Source: Dyadobacter sp. 676 (GTDB lineage: Bacteria; Bacteroidota; Bacteroidia; Cytophagales; Spirosomataceae). Taken from it: 64,000 nt of DNA. The position numbers and the translations under genes were made by a program. The stretch is from assembly GCF_040448675.1 (NCBI RefSeq), contig NZ_CP159289.1:2356001-2420000 (forward strand). Direction: 5' to 3'. Within the stretch, counting starts at the first letter, position 1. Each line of letters begins with the position of its first letter. Below are positions 1 through 8,065 of this stretch, piece after piece. Under the pieces are notes generated by a model, which saw only the letters and a list, made by a program, of their open reading frames with translations, was not told the DNA's origin and did no database searches.

Positions 1-598
1 CAAAGTTATCACCCAGCAGCTTCGACAGGCCCGGCGGCAAATCAAGTTTCGGCAGCAAGCCACGCGCACCGAGAGCACTGTTGCCATCCTGTCTGCTGGC
101 GTACTCGCGCAGGAGGCTTCTGAATGCCCTGTCTTCCTGGATCTTGTCGTAAGTTTCGAGATCCATCCGCTCAGGTAAGCGGTAGTTTAATCCACCGCCC
201 GGCGTGGAAACGCCCGGCGCGGCGACGCCCGGCGTAGTGACGCCCGGCGTGGAAACGCCCGGCGTTTGAATTTTCTCGGTCACCGTAATTTTACCGGCGC
301 TGTCGAGAATGACGTTGGTGGAGATATTGTTCGGCTCGCGAAGGTAGAACGGCGACCGCGGCCGGGGTTCCGAGATGCGGTTGGAATAATAATCTTTCCA
401 TCGCATGATCAACTGGGAGCCCGACCTGTCGATATTTTTCTTAACGGTATCTTCTCTAAGCGTATCCGCAAGTATGGCCCATTCTTCCGCCTGTTCCGAA
501 TATGGTTCGCCCTTGCCGCCCGAAACGTTTACGAGGAACACCGCTCCGGCCGAAATGCTTAGTACCTTAAAAAGATAAGAGTAAATCGTTGATGACAA
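1..598 (-). CDS. sprA: SprA, type IX secretion/gliding translocon, N-terminal part
   Basis: This is the 5' end of a very large outer-membrane protein that runs off the left edge, so only about 199 residues are visible. After a short hydrophobic leader (YLFKVLSISAGAVFLVNV) come WKDYYSNRISEPRPRSPFYL, LREPNNISTNVILD, a TPGV repeat tract and LNYRLPERMDLETYDKIQED, which match the start of SprA/Sov proteins (about 2400 residues), the translocon of the type IX secretion system. Location just downstream of ruvA is the usual neighbourhood in gliding Bacteroidota. No in-frame ATG exists between the upstream stop and the conserved part, so a TTG at 598 is the best start. Family assignment is from motif memory; the start is less certain than the identity. 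Confidence 0.85.
   Translation of the reverse strand, partial: MSSTIYSYLFKVLSISAGAVFLVNVSGGKGEPYSEQAEEWAILADTLREDTVKKNIDRSGSQLIMRWKDYYSNRISEPRPRSPFYLREPNNISTNVILDSAGKITVTEKIQTPGVSTPGVTTPGVAAPGVSTPGGGLNYRLPERMDLETYDKIQEDRAFRSLLREYASRQDGNSALGARGLLPKLDLPPGLSKLLGDNF
196..265 (-). repeat. 15-bp tandem repeat in sprA coding TPGVS-like units
   Basis: About five 15-bp units, each beginning CGCCCGGCGT on the plus strand, encode TPGVS, TPGVT, TPGVA, APGVS and TPGG in the SprA frame. It probably forms a Pro/Gly linker, and being an in-frame multiple of three it can change length without breaking the gene. Confidence 0.85.
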
Positions 599-697
599 GG
601 TAATATACTTATTTAGAGAAGGTTGTATTTACAAACAAATCTGTCAACACGATTTTAACATCGTAAAATTTTTCACCAAATATCATTGCGGTTCCGG

Positions 698-1288
698 TTA
701 TCGTAACGCCAGTTTGATCAGATTTTCAACGCTAATAGACTGCCCCTCACGTTTGATGATGGCATCCAGACTTTTCTCCGCCGTGGCCTTGGGAATACCC
801 AAAGTAACGAGCGCAGCCAACGCTTCACTCCGGAGAGTGCTTGACGACGTTTCGGCCGACCGGGTGCCTGTCGAAACGAGCTCTTCCTTACGAATTTTGT
901 CTCTTAGTTCGAGGATTACGCGCTGAGCAGTCTTGGACCCTATGCCTTTGATCGACTGGATCAGGCGCAGGTCTTCATCAATAATTCCTTGCCGGATTTC
1001 CGAGGAGGAAAGAGAGGAAAGCATCACGAGCGCTGTCGACGGCCCGATCCCAGAAATGCTTGTCAGGTCCAGGAAAAGCTTTTTCTCATCATTCCCCCAA
1101 AATCCGTACAGGACGTGGGCATCTTCCCGTATATTGAGAAACGTTACCAGCTTGCACCGGGCACCAATGTCGGGGAGCGAAGTATAGGTCTGTAATGAAA
1201 TCCTGACCTCGTAACCCACTCCGTTGACATCGATAATAGCGTACGCTGGGTCTTTATAGGTTACAATCCCGTTAACGTAGGCAATCAT
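698..1288 (-). CDS. ruvA: Holliday junction branch migration protein RuvA
   Basis: A 196-residue protein, the normal RuvA length. It has the N-terminal OB-fold (MIAYVNGIVTYKDPAYAIID), two helix-hairpin-helix motifs in the middle (ISGIGPSTALVML and IKGIGSKTAQRVILEL) and a C-terminal RuvB-binding domain ending in VENLIKLALR. RuvA tetramers bind four-way junctions and load the RuvB motor during recombination repair. ruvB is not in the window. It lies between the lytic transglycosylase gene and sprA on the same strand; 99 bases separate it from the sprA start, so co-transcription with sprA is possible but not shown. Confidence 0.97.
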   Translation of the reverse strand: MIAYVNGIVTYKDPAYAIIDVNGVGYEVRISLQTYTSLPDIGARCKLVTFLNIREDAHVLYGFWGNDEKKLFLDLTSISGIGPSTALVMLSSLSSSEIRQGIIDEDLRLIQSIKGIGSKTAQRVILELRDKIRKEELVSTGTRSAETSSSTLRSEALAALVTLGIPKATAEKSLDAIIKREGQSISVENLIKLALR

Positions 1289-1321
1289 AAAAATAGTATG
1301 TGTATGTTGAAGCGTTAATTC

Positions 1322-2884
1322 CTAGGTAGAAATAATCAACTTTTGGCCGGGCTTGATCGAGTTGCCCCTGATCTTGTTCCGTTTTTTCAACTGACCGATT
1401 TCCAGACCGTAGCGCTGCGAAATAATCCATAATGTATCTCCTTTTTGTACGGTATGATAACGTTTCCGGGTATGACGCTGCTGTTTCGCCACCTGCTCTT
1501 CTTCCTCCTGCTGTGGCCTTGCTTTGGCTGCAATGCGGGTTGCGGGTACAATTTCCTTCACCTCTTTGTAGATCACCAGACGCTGCCCCCTGCGGATATT
1601 GTTGCGGCGGATGCGGTTCCATTTACGGAGCGACGCTACCGAAACGCCATACTTCCGCGCGATGCCCGCTACGTTATCGCCGCGCCTGACCGTGTAGGAT
1701 ACGCGTTTGGTGCGGGTACGCTGAACCGTTTCCTCGCCGCTATCTTCATCATAACCTTCGTCGTCCGACACATTCGATGCCAGCACATAAGGGAATGCGC
1801 CGTTTCCGGACAGTGAATCGGTCTGGGTGCTGTCGGCTCTGGCCACCATTACACCGGAAGAAAGGTATCTTCTTGTGCACGAATCCATGATCGATGCGCG
1901 GTTGCTCATCAGATAGGTGAACCGGACGCTCGGCACTTTCAAAACGAAGTCGCGCGTTTGTTCGGGAAGGATCGTCTTGGTAATATGCGGATTGAGCTTT
2001 TTGAGGACCTCGAAATCGATGCTTGCGTTGTTGCAAAATGCCGTCAGGTCGATATAACCGTTGACGTGAATGGTATCGTTCGGAATCTGGAATTCTGTGT
2101 TTTCGGGGAAAATGCCGTGGTCGTAACCATAGTTCATCATGTAGTTCATGGCCACATATTGCGGCACGTATGAACGGGTTTCGCGGGGAAGGACATTGTA
2201 TATCGTCCAGAAGGTAGTCCCGCGCGAGCGGCGCATCGCGCGTTTCACATTGCCGGGGCCCGTGTTATACGAAGCCAATGCCAGCTCCCAGTCGCCGAAA
2301 ATGTTGTAAAGCTGTTTAAGATAAAGGCAGGCCGCCTCGGTTGCCTTTACCGGCTCGAAGCGTTCGTCGATATATTTGTCCTGATAGAGACCGAATTCCC
2401 GGCCCGTAGCCGGCATGAATTGCCAGAGGCCTCCCGCACGGGCGTGTGATATCACGGTCGGATTCAGCCCCGATTCGATCATGGACAGGTATTTCAGTTC
2501 GGTAGGTAGCCCGTGCTTGGCGAGGGTTTTCTCGAAAAGCGGGAAATAGAGCGGCATACGCTCCATCATCGTCTGGGTGAACTTGGCCTTTTTGTAGATA
2601 AAATATTCTACAAATTCGTGGGACGATTTGTGGTAAGTAAGCGGGATCGACTTTTCAAGCTTCGCGAACCTTTCTTTTAAAAGTTCTTCGGGAACCGCGG
2701 GATTCGGCCCGATTTCTTCTACTTCCGGAAGTGACGGCATCAAATCATCTTCTTCCTGAGCAATACTCTCAACTGTATCCTGCCCGGATGTCAAACTCTC
2801 CTGTGGAACCATTGCCCCGACGGGCATAGTCCATAACCCTGCACACATGGCTCCGAGCCACAATACTCTTTTCGAAATCCTCAT
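1322..2884 (-). CDS. mltD: Membrane-bound lytic murein transglycosylase (MltD-like) with two LysM domains
   Basis: A 520-residue exported protein. Residues 1-24 form a signal peptide (hydrophobic core LWLGAMCAGLW). An SLT transglycosylase domain spans about 105-235, with the catalytic Glu near 137 in YLSMIESGLNP, then GGLWQFMPATGREFG and ALASYNTGPGNV. Two LysM peptidoglycan-binding modules follow at about 393-437 (YTVRRGDNVAGIARKYGVS) and 474-519 (HTVQKGDTLWIISQRYGLE). It cleaves peptidoglycan glycan strands to anhydromuropeptides. No lipobox Cys is visible, so a periplasmic rather than lipoprotein form is likely. ruvA follows after 33 bases, suggesting co-transcription. Confidence 0.93.
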   Translation of the reverse strand: MRISKRVLWLGAMCAGLWTMPVGAMVPQESLTSGQDTVESIAQEEDDLMPSLPEVEEIGPNPAVPEELLKERFAKLEKSIPLTYHKSSHEFVEYFIYKKAKFTQTMMERMPLYFPLFEKTLAKHGLPTELKYLSMIESGLNPTVISHARAGGLWQFMPATGREFGLYQDKYIDERFEPVKATEAACLYLKQLYNIFGDWELALASYNTGPGNVKRAMRRSRGTTFWTIYNVLPRETRSYVPQYVAMNYMMNYGYDHGIFPENTEFQIPNDTIHVNGYIDLTAFCNNASIDFEVLKKLNPHITKTILPEQTRDFVLKVPSVRFTYLMSNRASIMDSCTRRYLSSGVMVARADSTQTDSLSGNGAFPYVLASNVSDDEGYDEDSGEETVQRTRTKRVSYTVRRGDNVAGIARKYGVSVASLRKWNRIRRNNIRRGQRLVIYKEVKEIVPATRIAAKARPQQEEEEQVAKQQRHTRKRYHTVQKGDTLWIISQRYGLEIGQLKKRNKIRGNSIKPGQKLIIST

Positions 2885-3156
2885 TAATAAATGTTTTTTG
2901 AAGGTTAATCAATTCACGGTTTTCATTGGCTTATACCTGTTGATGATCCCTACTGACAGATAAAAAGGTCCTTTTTAGCCCTGATGAATCAGAATAATCT
3001 CTAATACATTCTCAAATACTCATACAAGTTCCTCATTCAGAATAACTAAACCTGATTGCCTGTTATTCTGGCATAATATTTTTCTTCAAAACGTGGGTTG
3101 TAAATACAACCTTTGTCTTTACAAACGGGTCAAAAAGAAAAATGCTCTTTTTGCGC

Positions 3157-4614
3157 CTAATGACTCTGGTTGTATGCTACGGCCCCTTCCTTGCTCAACT
3201 CGGTGAGATAATTGGCAAATGCCAGCATTTTTTCCTCGCCGAAATAAGGGGCCATAATTTGGATCCCGATAGGCATTCCCTGATCGTCCAGCCCGTTGGG
3301 AATGGACACCGCAGGATTACCTACGACATTCGCCTGCACAGTGAAAATATCCGCAAGATACATTTGTAACGGATCTTCCGTCTTTTCGCCAATTGTAAAA
3401 GCTGTGGTAGGTGTTACCGGGGAAATCAGGAAATCGAACTGCTCGAAGAACCGGTTCGTTTCCTCCCGCACCAATCTTCTAACGCGTTGCGCCTTGGTAT
3501 AGTATGCGTCGTAATAATTTGCGCTTAATACGAAAGTACCCAATAGTATTCTTCTCCTTACCTCGTCGCCAAAACCTTCCGTGCGTGTCTTCTTGTACAT
3601 GCTTTCCAGATCGGCCGATTCGGGGCTGCGGTAGCCGTACCGGACACCGTCGAAACGCGACAGGTTCGAGCTCGCTTCGGCGGTCGTAAGAATATAATAG
3701 GTAGGCAAAAGCGAATCCAGCAGCGGCATGTCTATGCCTGTTACCTCATGACCTTCCGCACGCAGGCGGCTGAGCAGGTCCGAAGTCTGCCTGCGGATTT
3801 CAGGCGCGATCGCTTCGTTCTCCACCGCGCTGCGGATATAACCGATTTTGGCCTTACCGTTCCACTCCAGTTTCTCCGAATAAGCAGGCACCGCCCTTTC
3901 GGAAACGGTACTATCGAATTCGTCGGCACCCGACATTACTTCCAGAATCAATGCGGCATCGGCCACACTTTTGGTAATAGGTCCGATGCAGTCGAAAGAC
4001 GAAGCATAGGCGATGAGCCCGTAGCGCGAAACACGGCCATAGGAAGGCTTCACGCCGATCACACCGCAGAATGCGGCCGGCTGGCGCACCGAACCACCGG
4101 TATCGCTTCCCAAAGAAGCATGGCACAGCCCGGCCTGAACGGCCACCGCCGAACCACCTGACGACCCGCCCGGGACTTTGGAATTGTTAATCGCGTTCAG
4201 CACCGGCCCGAATGACGAGTTTTCATTCGAAGAACCCATCGCAAACTCGTCGCAGTTTTGCCGCCCGATGATGATCGCGTCCTCATCGATGAGCCGCTGT
4301 ACGGCGGTTGCGGTGTATGGTGCCTTATAATTTTGAAGGATCCGGCTTCCGGCCTGCAAGCCGTGGCCGGTCAGTGAAAGCACATCTTTAAGACCGATCA
4401 CCATGCCTGCCAGCTTTCCGGCAGTGCCATTGGCGATCTTCGCATCTACGGCCAGGGCCGCCTTTCTCGCTTCCTCGGCATAAACTTCAACGAAAGCATT
4501 GAGATGCTTGTTAGCCTCTATTTTTTCCAAATAGTGGTCAACCAACTTGACGCACGTCAAACCTTCTTCACGTAAATCTCTCTGAATTTCGGCCAGCGTC
4601 AGATACTCTTTCAA
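3157..4614 (-). CDS. gatA: Asp-tRNA(Asn)/Glu-tRNA(Gln) amidotransferase subunit A
   Basis: A 485-residue amidase-signature protein of usual GatA length. It shows the catalytic Lys region (GMVIGLKDVLSL), the Gly/Ser-rich signature (PGGSSGGSAVAV) and the nucleophile segment (LGSDTGGSVRQPA). GatA releases ammonia from glutamine for GatB, which amidates misacylated Asp-tRNA(Asn) or Glu-tRNA(Gln). gatB and gatC are not in the window, as is common in Bacteroidota where the genes are dispersed. About 270 bases without recognisable features separate it from the mltD-like gene downstream. tatA lies 92 bases upstream on the same strand and may share its transcript. Confidence 0.96.
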   Translation of the reverse strand: MKEYLTLAEIQRDLREEGLTCVKLVDHYLEKIEANKHLNAFVEVYAEEARKAALAVDAKIANGTAGKLAGMVIGLKDVLSLTGHGLQAGSRILQNYKAPYTATAVQRLIDEDAIIIGRQNCDEFAMGSSNENSSFGPVLNAINNSKVPGGSSGGSAVAVQAGLCHASLGSDTGGSVRQPAAFCGVIGVKPSYGRVSRYGLIAYASSFDCIGPITKSVADAALILEVMSGADEFDSTVSERAVPAYSEKLEWNGKAKIGYIRSAVENEAIAPEIRRQTSDLLSRLRAEGHEVTGIDMPLLDSLLPTYYILTTAEASSNLSRFDGVRYGYRSPESADLESMYKKTRTEGFGDEVRRRILLGTFVLSANYYDAYYTKAQRVRRLVREETNRFFEQFDFLISPVTPTTAFTIGEKTEDPLQMYLADIFTVQANVVGNPAVSIPNGLDDQGMPIGIQIMAPYFGEEKMLAFANYLTELSKEGAVAYNQSH

Positions 4615-4706
4615 GGCAATTTTTTTGTGGGGTTGTAAATAAAGAATCAGAGCCGTTAAGTGGTAGCTTAATGGCTCTGGATCAAACCTTCGATAAGATG
4701 GAAGCG

Positions 4707-4907
4707 TTATTTGGGGTCTTCCATGCTTTTTTCAATATTTTCCTTAACGTCTTTAGTAGCGTTCTTGAACTCATTGATACCTTGCCCCAAACCGCGCATA
4801 AGTTCTGGGATTTTCTTTGCTCCGAAGAAAAGCAACACGAACAGAGCAACCAGGAAGATCTCCTGTCCGCCCAACCCCATAATTCCCAAAACGGTTATTG
4901 ATTCCAT
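4707..4907 (-). CDS. tatA: Sec-independent protein translocase TatA/E
   Basis: A 66-residue protein with the standard TatA layout: a short N-terminal stretch, one membrane helix at about 13-30 ([17 protein letters not shown]), the FGAKKIPEL hinge, then an amphipathic helix ([16 protein letters not shown]) and a charged tail. TatA oligomers make the pore for folded twin-arginine substrates. No tatC is nearby. It lies between a DUF1232 protein gene and gatA, all on the minus strand with short gaps. Confidence 0.95.
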   Translation of the reverse strand: MESITVLGIMGLGGQEIFLVALFVLLFFGAKKIPELMRGLGQGINEFKNATKDVKENIEKSMEDPK

Positions 4908-4977
4908 ATCTGTTTCTTTTATTAATGTTTACAAAAATAACTATTCTTTTTTACAACAACCAGACCTCCCGCCACTT

Positions 4978-5409
4978 TTATCCGATATTAATTGTCCTGG
5001 TAGCCTTCTCCCAATCCGCGAACTTCCGGATATCGTCGCCCAACGTCTTGATGAGCCATACCACCAGTGCCACGTCGTCGGAAATTCCGATAACCGGCAG
5101 GAAGTCAGGAATAAGGTCTATGGGAGATACGAAATAAATGAGCACAGCGACTATCGATACCAGACTTTTCCACGGAAGCTGTTTATATTCGCCGGAAGCG
5201 TAGGCCTTCACCATCCGGATCAGCAGCTGGACGCTCGTCTGAAATTCGGCGAGGTTTTCCTTCACGCCGACGGTCTGCAGCTTGCCGACCACCTGCCGGA
5301 GGAGCTCAAACAAACTGGCTGAATTTTTGGCGTAACGTCCTGCTTTCCCTTTGGCATTTCTAAAAAAAATCGACTGTAAAATCCGCGAAATCATTGACTC
5401 GTCATTCAT
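4978..5409 (-). CDS. YkvA/DUF1232 family small membrane protein
   Basis: A 143-residue protein whose second half carries the DUF1232 signature: LPWKSLVSIVAVLIYFVSPI followed by DLIPDFLPVIGISDDVALVV. Two short hydrophobic helices (about 85-103 and 110-128) suggest membrane association. The N-terminal half is basic and not recognisable. No biochemical function is established for the family. It is first in the minus-strand group followed by tatA, and it is divergent from mdh across a 194-base gap that contains a seven-G run. Confidence 0.85.
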   Translation of the reverse strand: MNDESMISRILQSIFFRNAKGKAGRYAKNSASLFELLRQVVGKLQTVGVKENLAEFQTSVQLLIRMVKAYASGEYKQLPWKSLVSIVAVLIYFVSPIDLIPDFLPVIGISDDVALVVWLIKTLGDDIRKFADWEKATRTINIG

Positions 5410-5520
5410 CGTACAAAGCAGGAAAAAGTGGTTTATAAAGCCATTATAACTATCAACTTACAGAAAAAATTGCGTTCCGGGGGGGCGACCGGAGGTTTTG
5501 CGGCAAAAAATCAATTTCCG

Positions 5521-5553
5521 CTTGGTTTAAACAAATTATGTATCATACTTTTA
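5521..5553 (+). promoter_or_regulatory. Candidate Bacteroidota promoter for mdh
   Basis: CTTG at 5521 and TACTTTTA at 5546 are 21 bases apart, close to the TTTG/TAnnTTTG pattern, and end 50 bases before the mdh start. Confidence 0.4.
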
Positions 5554-5603
5554 GGAAAAAATATAAAAAGCATCAATTTCTATACAATTAACCATATTTC
5601 CCT

Positions 5604-6533
5604 ATGAAGATTACTGTTGTAGGTGCGGGTGCGGTAGGCGCAACCACTGCCGATAATATCATTCGTCGTGAGCTGGCAGAAGAAGTGGTGTTGCTGGATA
5701 TCAAGGAGGGCGTCAGCGAAGGAAAGTCGCTGGACATGTACCAGACGGCCGCCTTGCTGGGGTTCAATACCAGGCCCGTCGGATCAACCAATGACTACGA
5801 AAAAACCAAAGGCTCGGATGTGGTTGTGATCACTTCGGGGCTGCCCCGTAAGCCCGGAATGACACGCGAAGAGCTGATCGGCATCAATGCAGGAATCGTA
5901 AAGGGAGTTACAGAAAATCTTTTGAAATATTCGCCGAAAGCGATCGTAATCGTAGTTTCCAACCCTATGGACACTATGACTTACCTGGCATTGAAAGATT
6001 CCGGTATTCCTAAAAAACGCCTGATCGGGATGGGGGGCGCATTGGATAGCGCGCGCTTCAAAACCTACCTGGCCATGGCCATGGACGTTTCACCGCTCGA
6101 TATTCACGGGATGGTAATCGGCGGCCACGGCGACACGACTATGATCCCGTTAACCCGGTTGGCTACTTACAACGGAATCCCCGTAAGCCGCTTTCTCTCC
6201 GCCGACCAGCTCGAAAAAGTAGCTGCCGACACCATGGTAGGCGGCGCTACACTGACCAAGCTCATCGGAACGTCGGCCTGGTACGCGCCCGGTGCCGCTA
6301 CCGCCATGCTGGTCGAGAGCATCGTGCGTAACCAGAAACGCATTGTGCCTTGCAGCGTTTATCTGAATGGCGAATACGGCCAGAAGGATATTTGTATGGG
6401 AGTGCCCGTAGTTCTGGGCCGTGGCGGCTGGGAAAAGATCATCAATCTCCGCCTGAGCGATGCAGAAAAAGCTGCGTTTGAAAAGTCAGCGGAGGCCGTT
6501 CGTTCGATGAATGCGGCTTTGAACCTGGCATAG
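5604..6533 (+). CDS. mdh: Malate dehydrogenase (NAD-dependent, LDH-like type)
   Basis: A 309-residue protein of normal length. It has the N-terminal Rossmann motif (VVGAGAVGATTADNI), the substrate-binding Arg region (SGLPRKPGMTREEL), the NPMDTMTYLAL segment, the catalytic His in IGGHGDTTMIPL, and PGAATAML near the C-terminus. It interconverts malate and oxaloacetate in the TCA cycle. The coding strand holds a six-G run (6032-6037, GMGGALD) that is in frame, a useful contrast to the disrupted G runs elsewhere. It appears monocistronic, with its own promoter-like sequence and a strong terminator. Confidence 0.97.
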   Translation: MKITVVGAGAVGATTADNIIRRELAEEVVLLDIKEGVSEGKSLDMYQTAALLGFNTRPVGSTNDYEKTKGSDVVVITSGLPRKPGMTREELIGINAGIVKGVTENLLKYSPKAIVIVVSNPMDTMTYLALKDSGIPKKRLIGMGGALDSARFKTYLAMAMDVSPLDIHGMVIGGHGDTTMIPLTRLATYNGIPVSRFLSADQLEKVAADTMVGGATLTKLIGTSAWYAPGAATAMLVESIVRNQKRIVPCSVYLNGEYGQKDICMGVPVVLGRGGWEKIINLRLSDAEKAAFEKSAEAVRSMNAALNLA

Positions 6534-6551
6534 CCTCATTTATATATTACA

Positions 6552-6590
6552 AAAAAGGTATCCGGCAGTGCAGTACCGGATACCTTTTTG
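6552..6590. terminator. Bidirectional terminator between mdh and the porin gene
   Basis: A stem pairs AAGGTATCCGG with CCGGATACCTT, flanked by A-rich and T-rich tracts on either side. It lies between the convergent mdh and porin genes and can serve both. Confidence 0.85.
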
Positions 6591-6605
6591 TTGTGTCGAT
6601 GTGGG

Positions 6606-7982
6606 TTAAATTGAAATCTGGTACTGTAAAATCCAGCTCCCCTTGCGGTCATTCTTCTCCAACTCGTTTACAACGGAAGCATTTCTGTAAACCGGACGGT
6701 TTTCGTAATTCAGCGACAACTTCCCGTTGTGCCCTTTGATCAGCCAGTTGACACCGAGATTGAAGATGTTCGCGGCGCCCTGTAAGCGGTCGTAGTCACC
6801 GCGCTGCAACGACGCATAAGGCATTAATGTACCCTGACTGCCCAGCAAGCCATCCCTTAGCTTATAGCCCGCCTGCGCGTAAATCACATTGCCTGTCCCG
6901 AACATCGGGTATGCGTTCCCATGCGTACCGCTCACGCCCGCGATGGGTTGATTCGTTCCGGTGGCAGGGTTCATAATGCCGTTGTAGCGCAGGTAACCTT
7001 TACCGTAATCCGTGCCGAAATAGCCGAGATATGCGGAAACCGCAGTCCCTTTCTCTACATTCAGGGGCATATCCACATACGCCGCCACCGACCAGAGCGT
7101 CATATTGCTGTACAGCGTATCCACCGCCTCCCTCCTCCAGGTCGCATTCTTCTGAGAGGTAATGCCCGCCTCGATATTCAACACCTTGCGCTTGCCGAGA
7201 TAAGTTCCCGTCATGTAGCCCGGAGTAGTGTTGTCCTCGGTGTCAAAAATGTTGTAAATAAATAACCCCTGAAACTGCTTGCTGTTCTTACGTTGCGAGA
7301 AAACCGAGTGCTGGTTAAGCGCCGGCGGGGTGGTTCCGCTGGTTTCGACCGGAAACGGATCGGCAACGGCCACCCGGTAATTCAGTTTACCGATTTGTCC
7401 GCGGCTGTAAACGGTGAGTTTTCGGGAAAACTGATCGGTCTGATCGACCGTCGCCTGGGCAAAAACGGGTACGTCCATGGTGGTAATGGTGCCGATGCTG
7501 GGTTGTGAAAACCGGGAAAACCCGCTCACGATGGTCAACCCGCCTCCGAAACGAATAAAGCCATTGCCTTTGCGTTGTACTTCGTATTCGCCCACCGCAT
7601 CATGAAAGAATGCGGCGATCTTTCGTTGAGAGGGCGTTCCTGCTGTGTTATAGGCAGGGAATGCGCTCACTTTGTTGAAATTGTTCATTCCGAACTGGGT
7701 GTAGAAGAATATCCGGTCGGTGAGCTGGCCGAATAGCTGCATACGCGTACGACGGAGGCCGATGTCGAATGTGCTGGTCCGGGGATCACTTAAAACGGTG
7801 GTGCCGGGATTGTTATCGTTCAAGCGCAGCCAGACTTGATTCGTGAATGTGAACTTAACATAATGTGAACCGGATTCGTTAAGATTGTAACGGATATCGT
7901 TTCTCTTGTTGTCGTCTTGCGACATGGCTGGCACGGTTGCCGCCGACGTGCCGAGAAGCACCAGGGAAAGGATTTTTTTCAT
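6606..7982 (-). CDS. Putative outer-membrane porin
   Basis: A 458-residue protein with a signal peptide (about residues 1-21, LSLVLLGTSAATVPAMS). The rest is rich in alternating aromatic and polar residues as expected for a beta barrel (for example RRTRMQLFGQLTDRIFFYTQ and SKQFQGLFIYNIFD). The RRTRMQLFGQ / FFYTQFGMNNF segment resembles Bacteroidota porins distantly related to the phosphate-selective OprO/OprP group. The protein ends in a hydrophobic pattern (ILQYQISI), consistent with barrel insertion. Substrate is unknown. It is divergent from the sensor/regulator gene at 8066, so it may or may not belong to that regulon. Confidence 0.7.
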   Translation of the reverse strand: MKKILSLVLLGTSAATVPAMSQDDNKRNDIRYNLNESGSHYVKFTFTNQVWLRLNDNNPGTTVLSDPRTSTFDIGLRRTRMQLFGQLTDRIFFYTQFGMNNFNKVSAFPAYNTAGTPSQRKIAAFFHDAVGEYEVQRKGNGFIRFGGGLTIVSGFSRFSQPSIGTITTMDVPVFAQATVDQTDQFSRKLTVYSRGQIGKLNYRVAVADPFPVETSGTTPPALNQHSVFSQRKNSKQFQGLFIYNIFDTEDNTTPGYMTGTYLGKRKVLNIEAGITSQKNATWRREAVDTLYSNMTLWSVAAYVDMPLNVEKGTAVSAYLGYFGTDYGKGYLRYNGIMNPATGTNQPIAGVSGTHGNAYPMFGTGNVIYAQAGYKLRDGLLGSQGTLMPYASLQRGDYDRLQGAANIFNLGVNWLIKGHNGKLSLNYENRPVYRNASVVNELEKNDRKGSWILQYQISI

Positions 7983-8065
7983 TGAACGTTGTATTGAGTT
8001 ATGCGCACTATCACCGATTCAAACCCTTCTTGAAGAGCTAAAAACGATATAATAGTTAATTAAAA

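Noticed and set aside
266..562. 98-residue plus-strand ORF over the sprA start
   Set aside because: It is antisense to a frame with clear SprA motifs and has no recognisable protein features.
6032..6037. G6 run in mdh as another frameshift
   Set aside because: The frame is intact and GMGGALDSARF is the normal family sequence.
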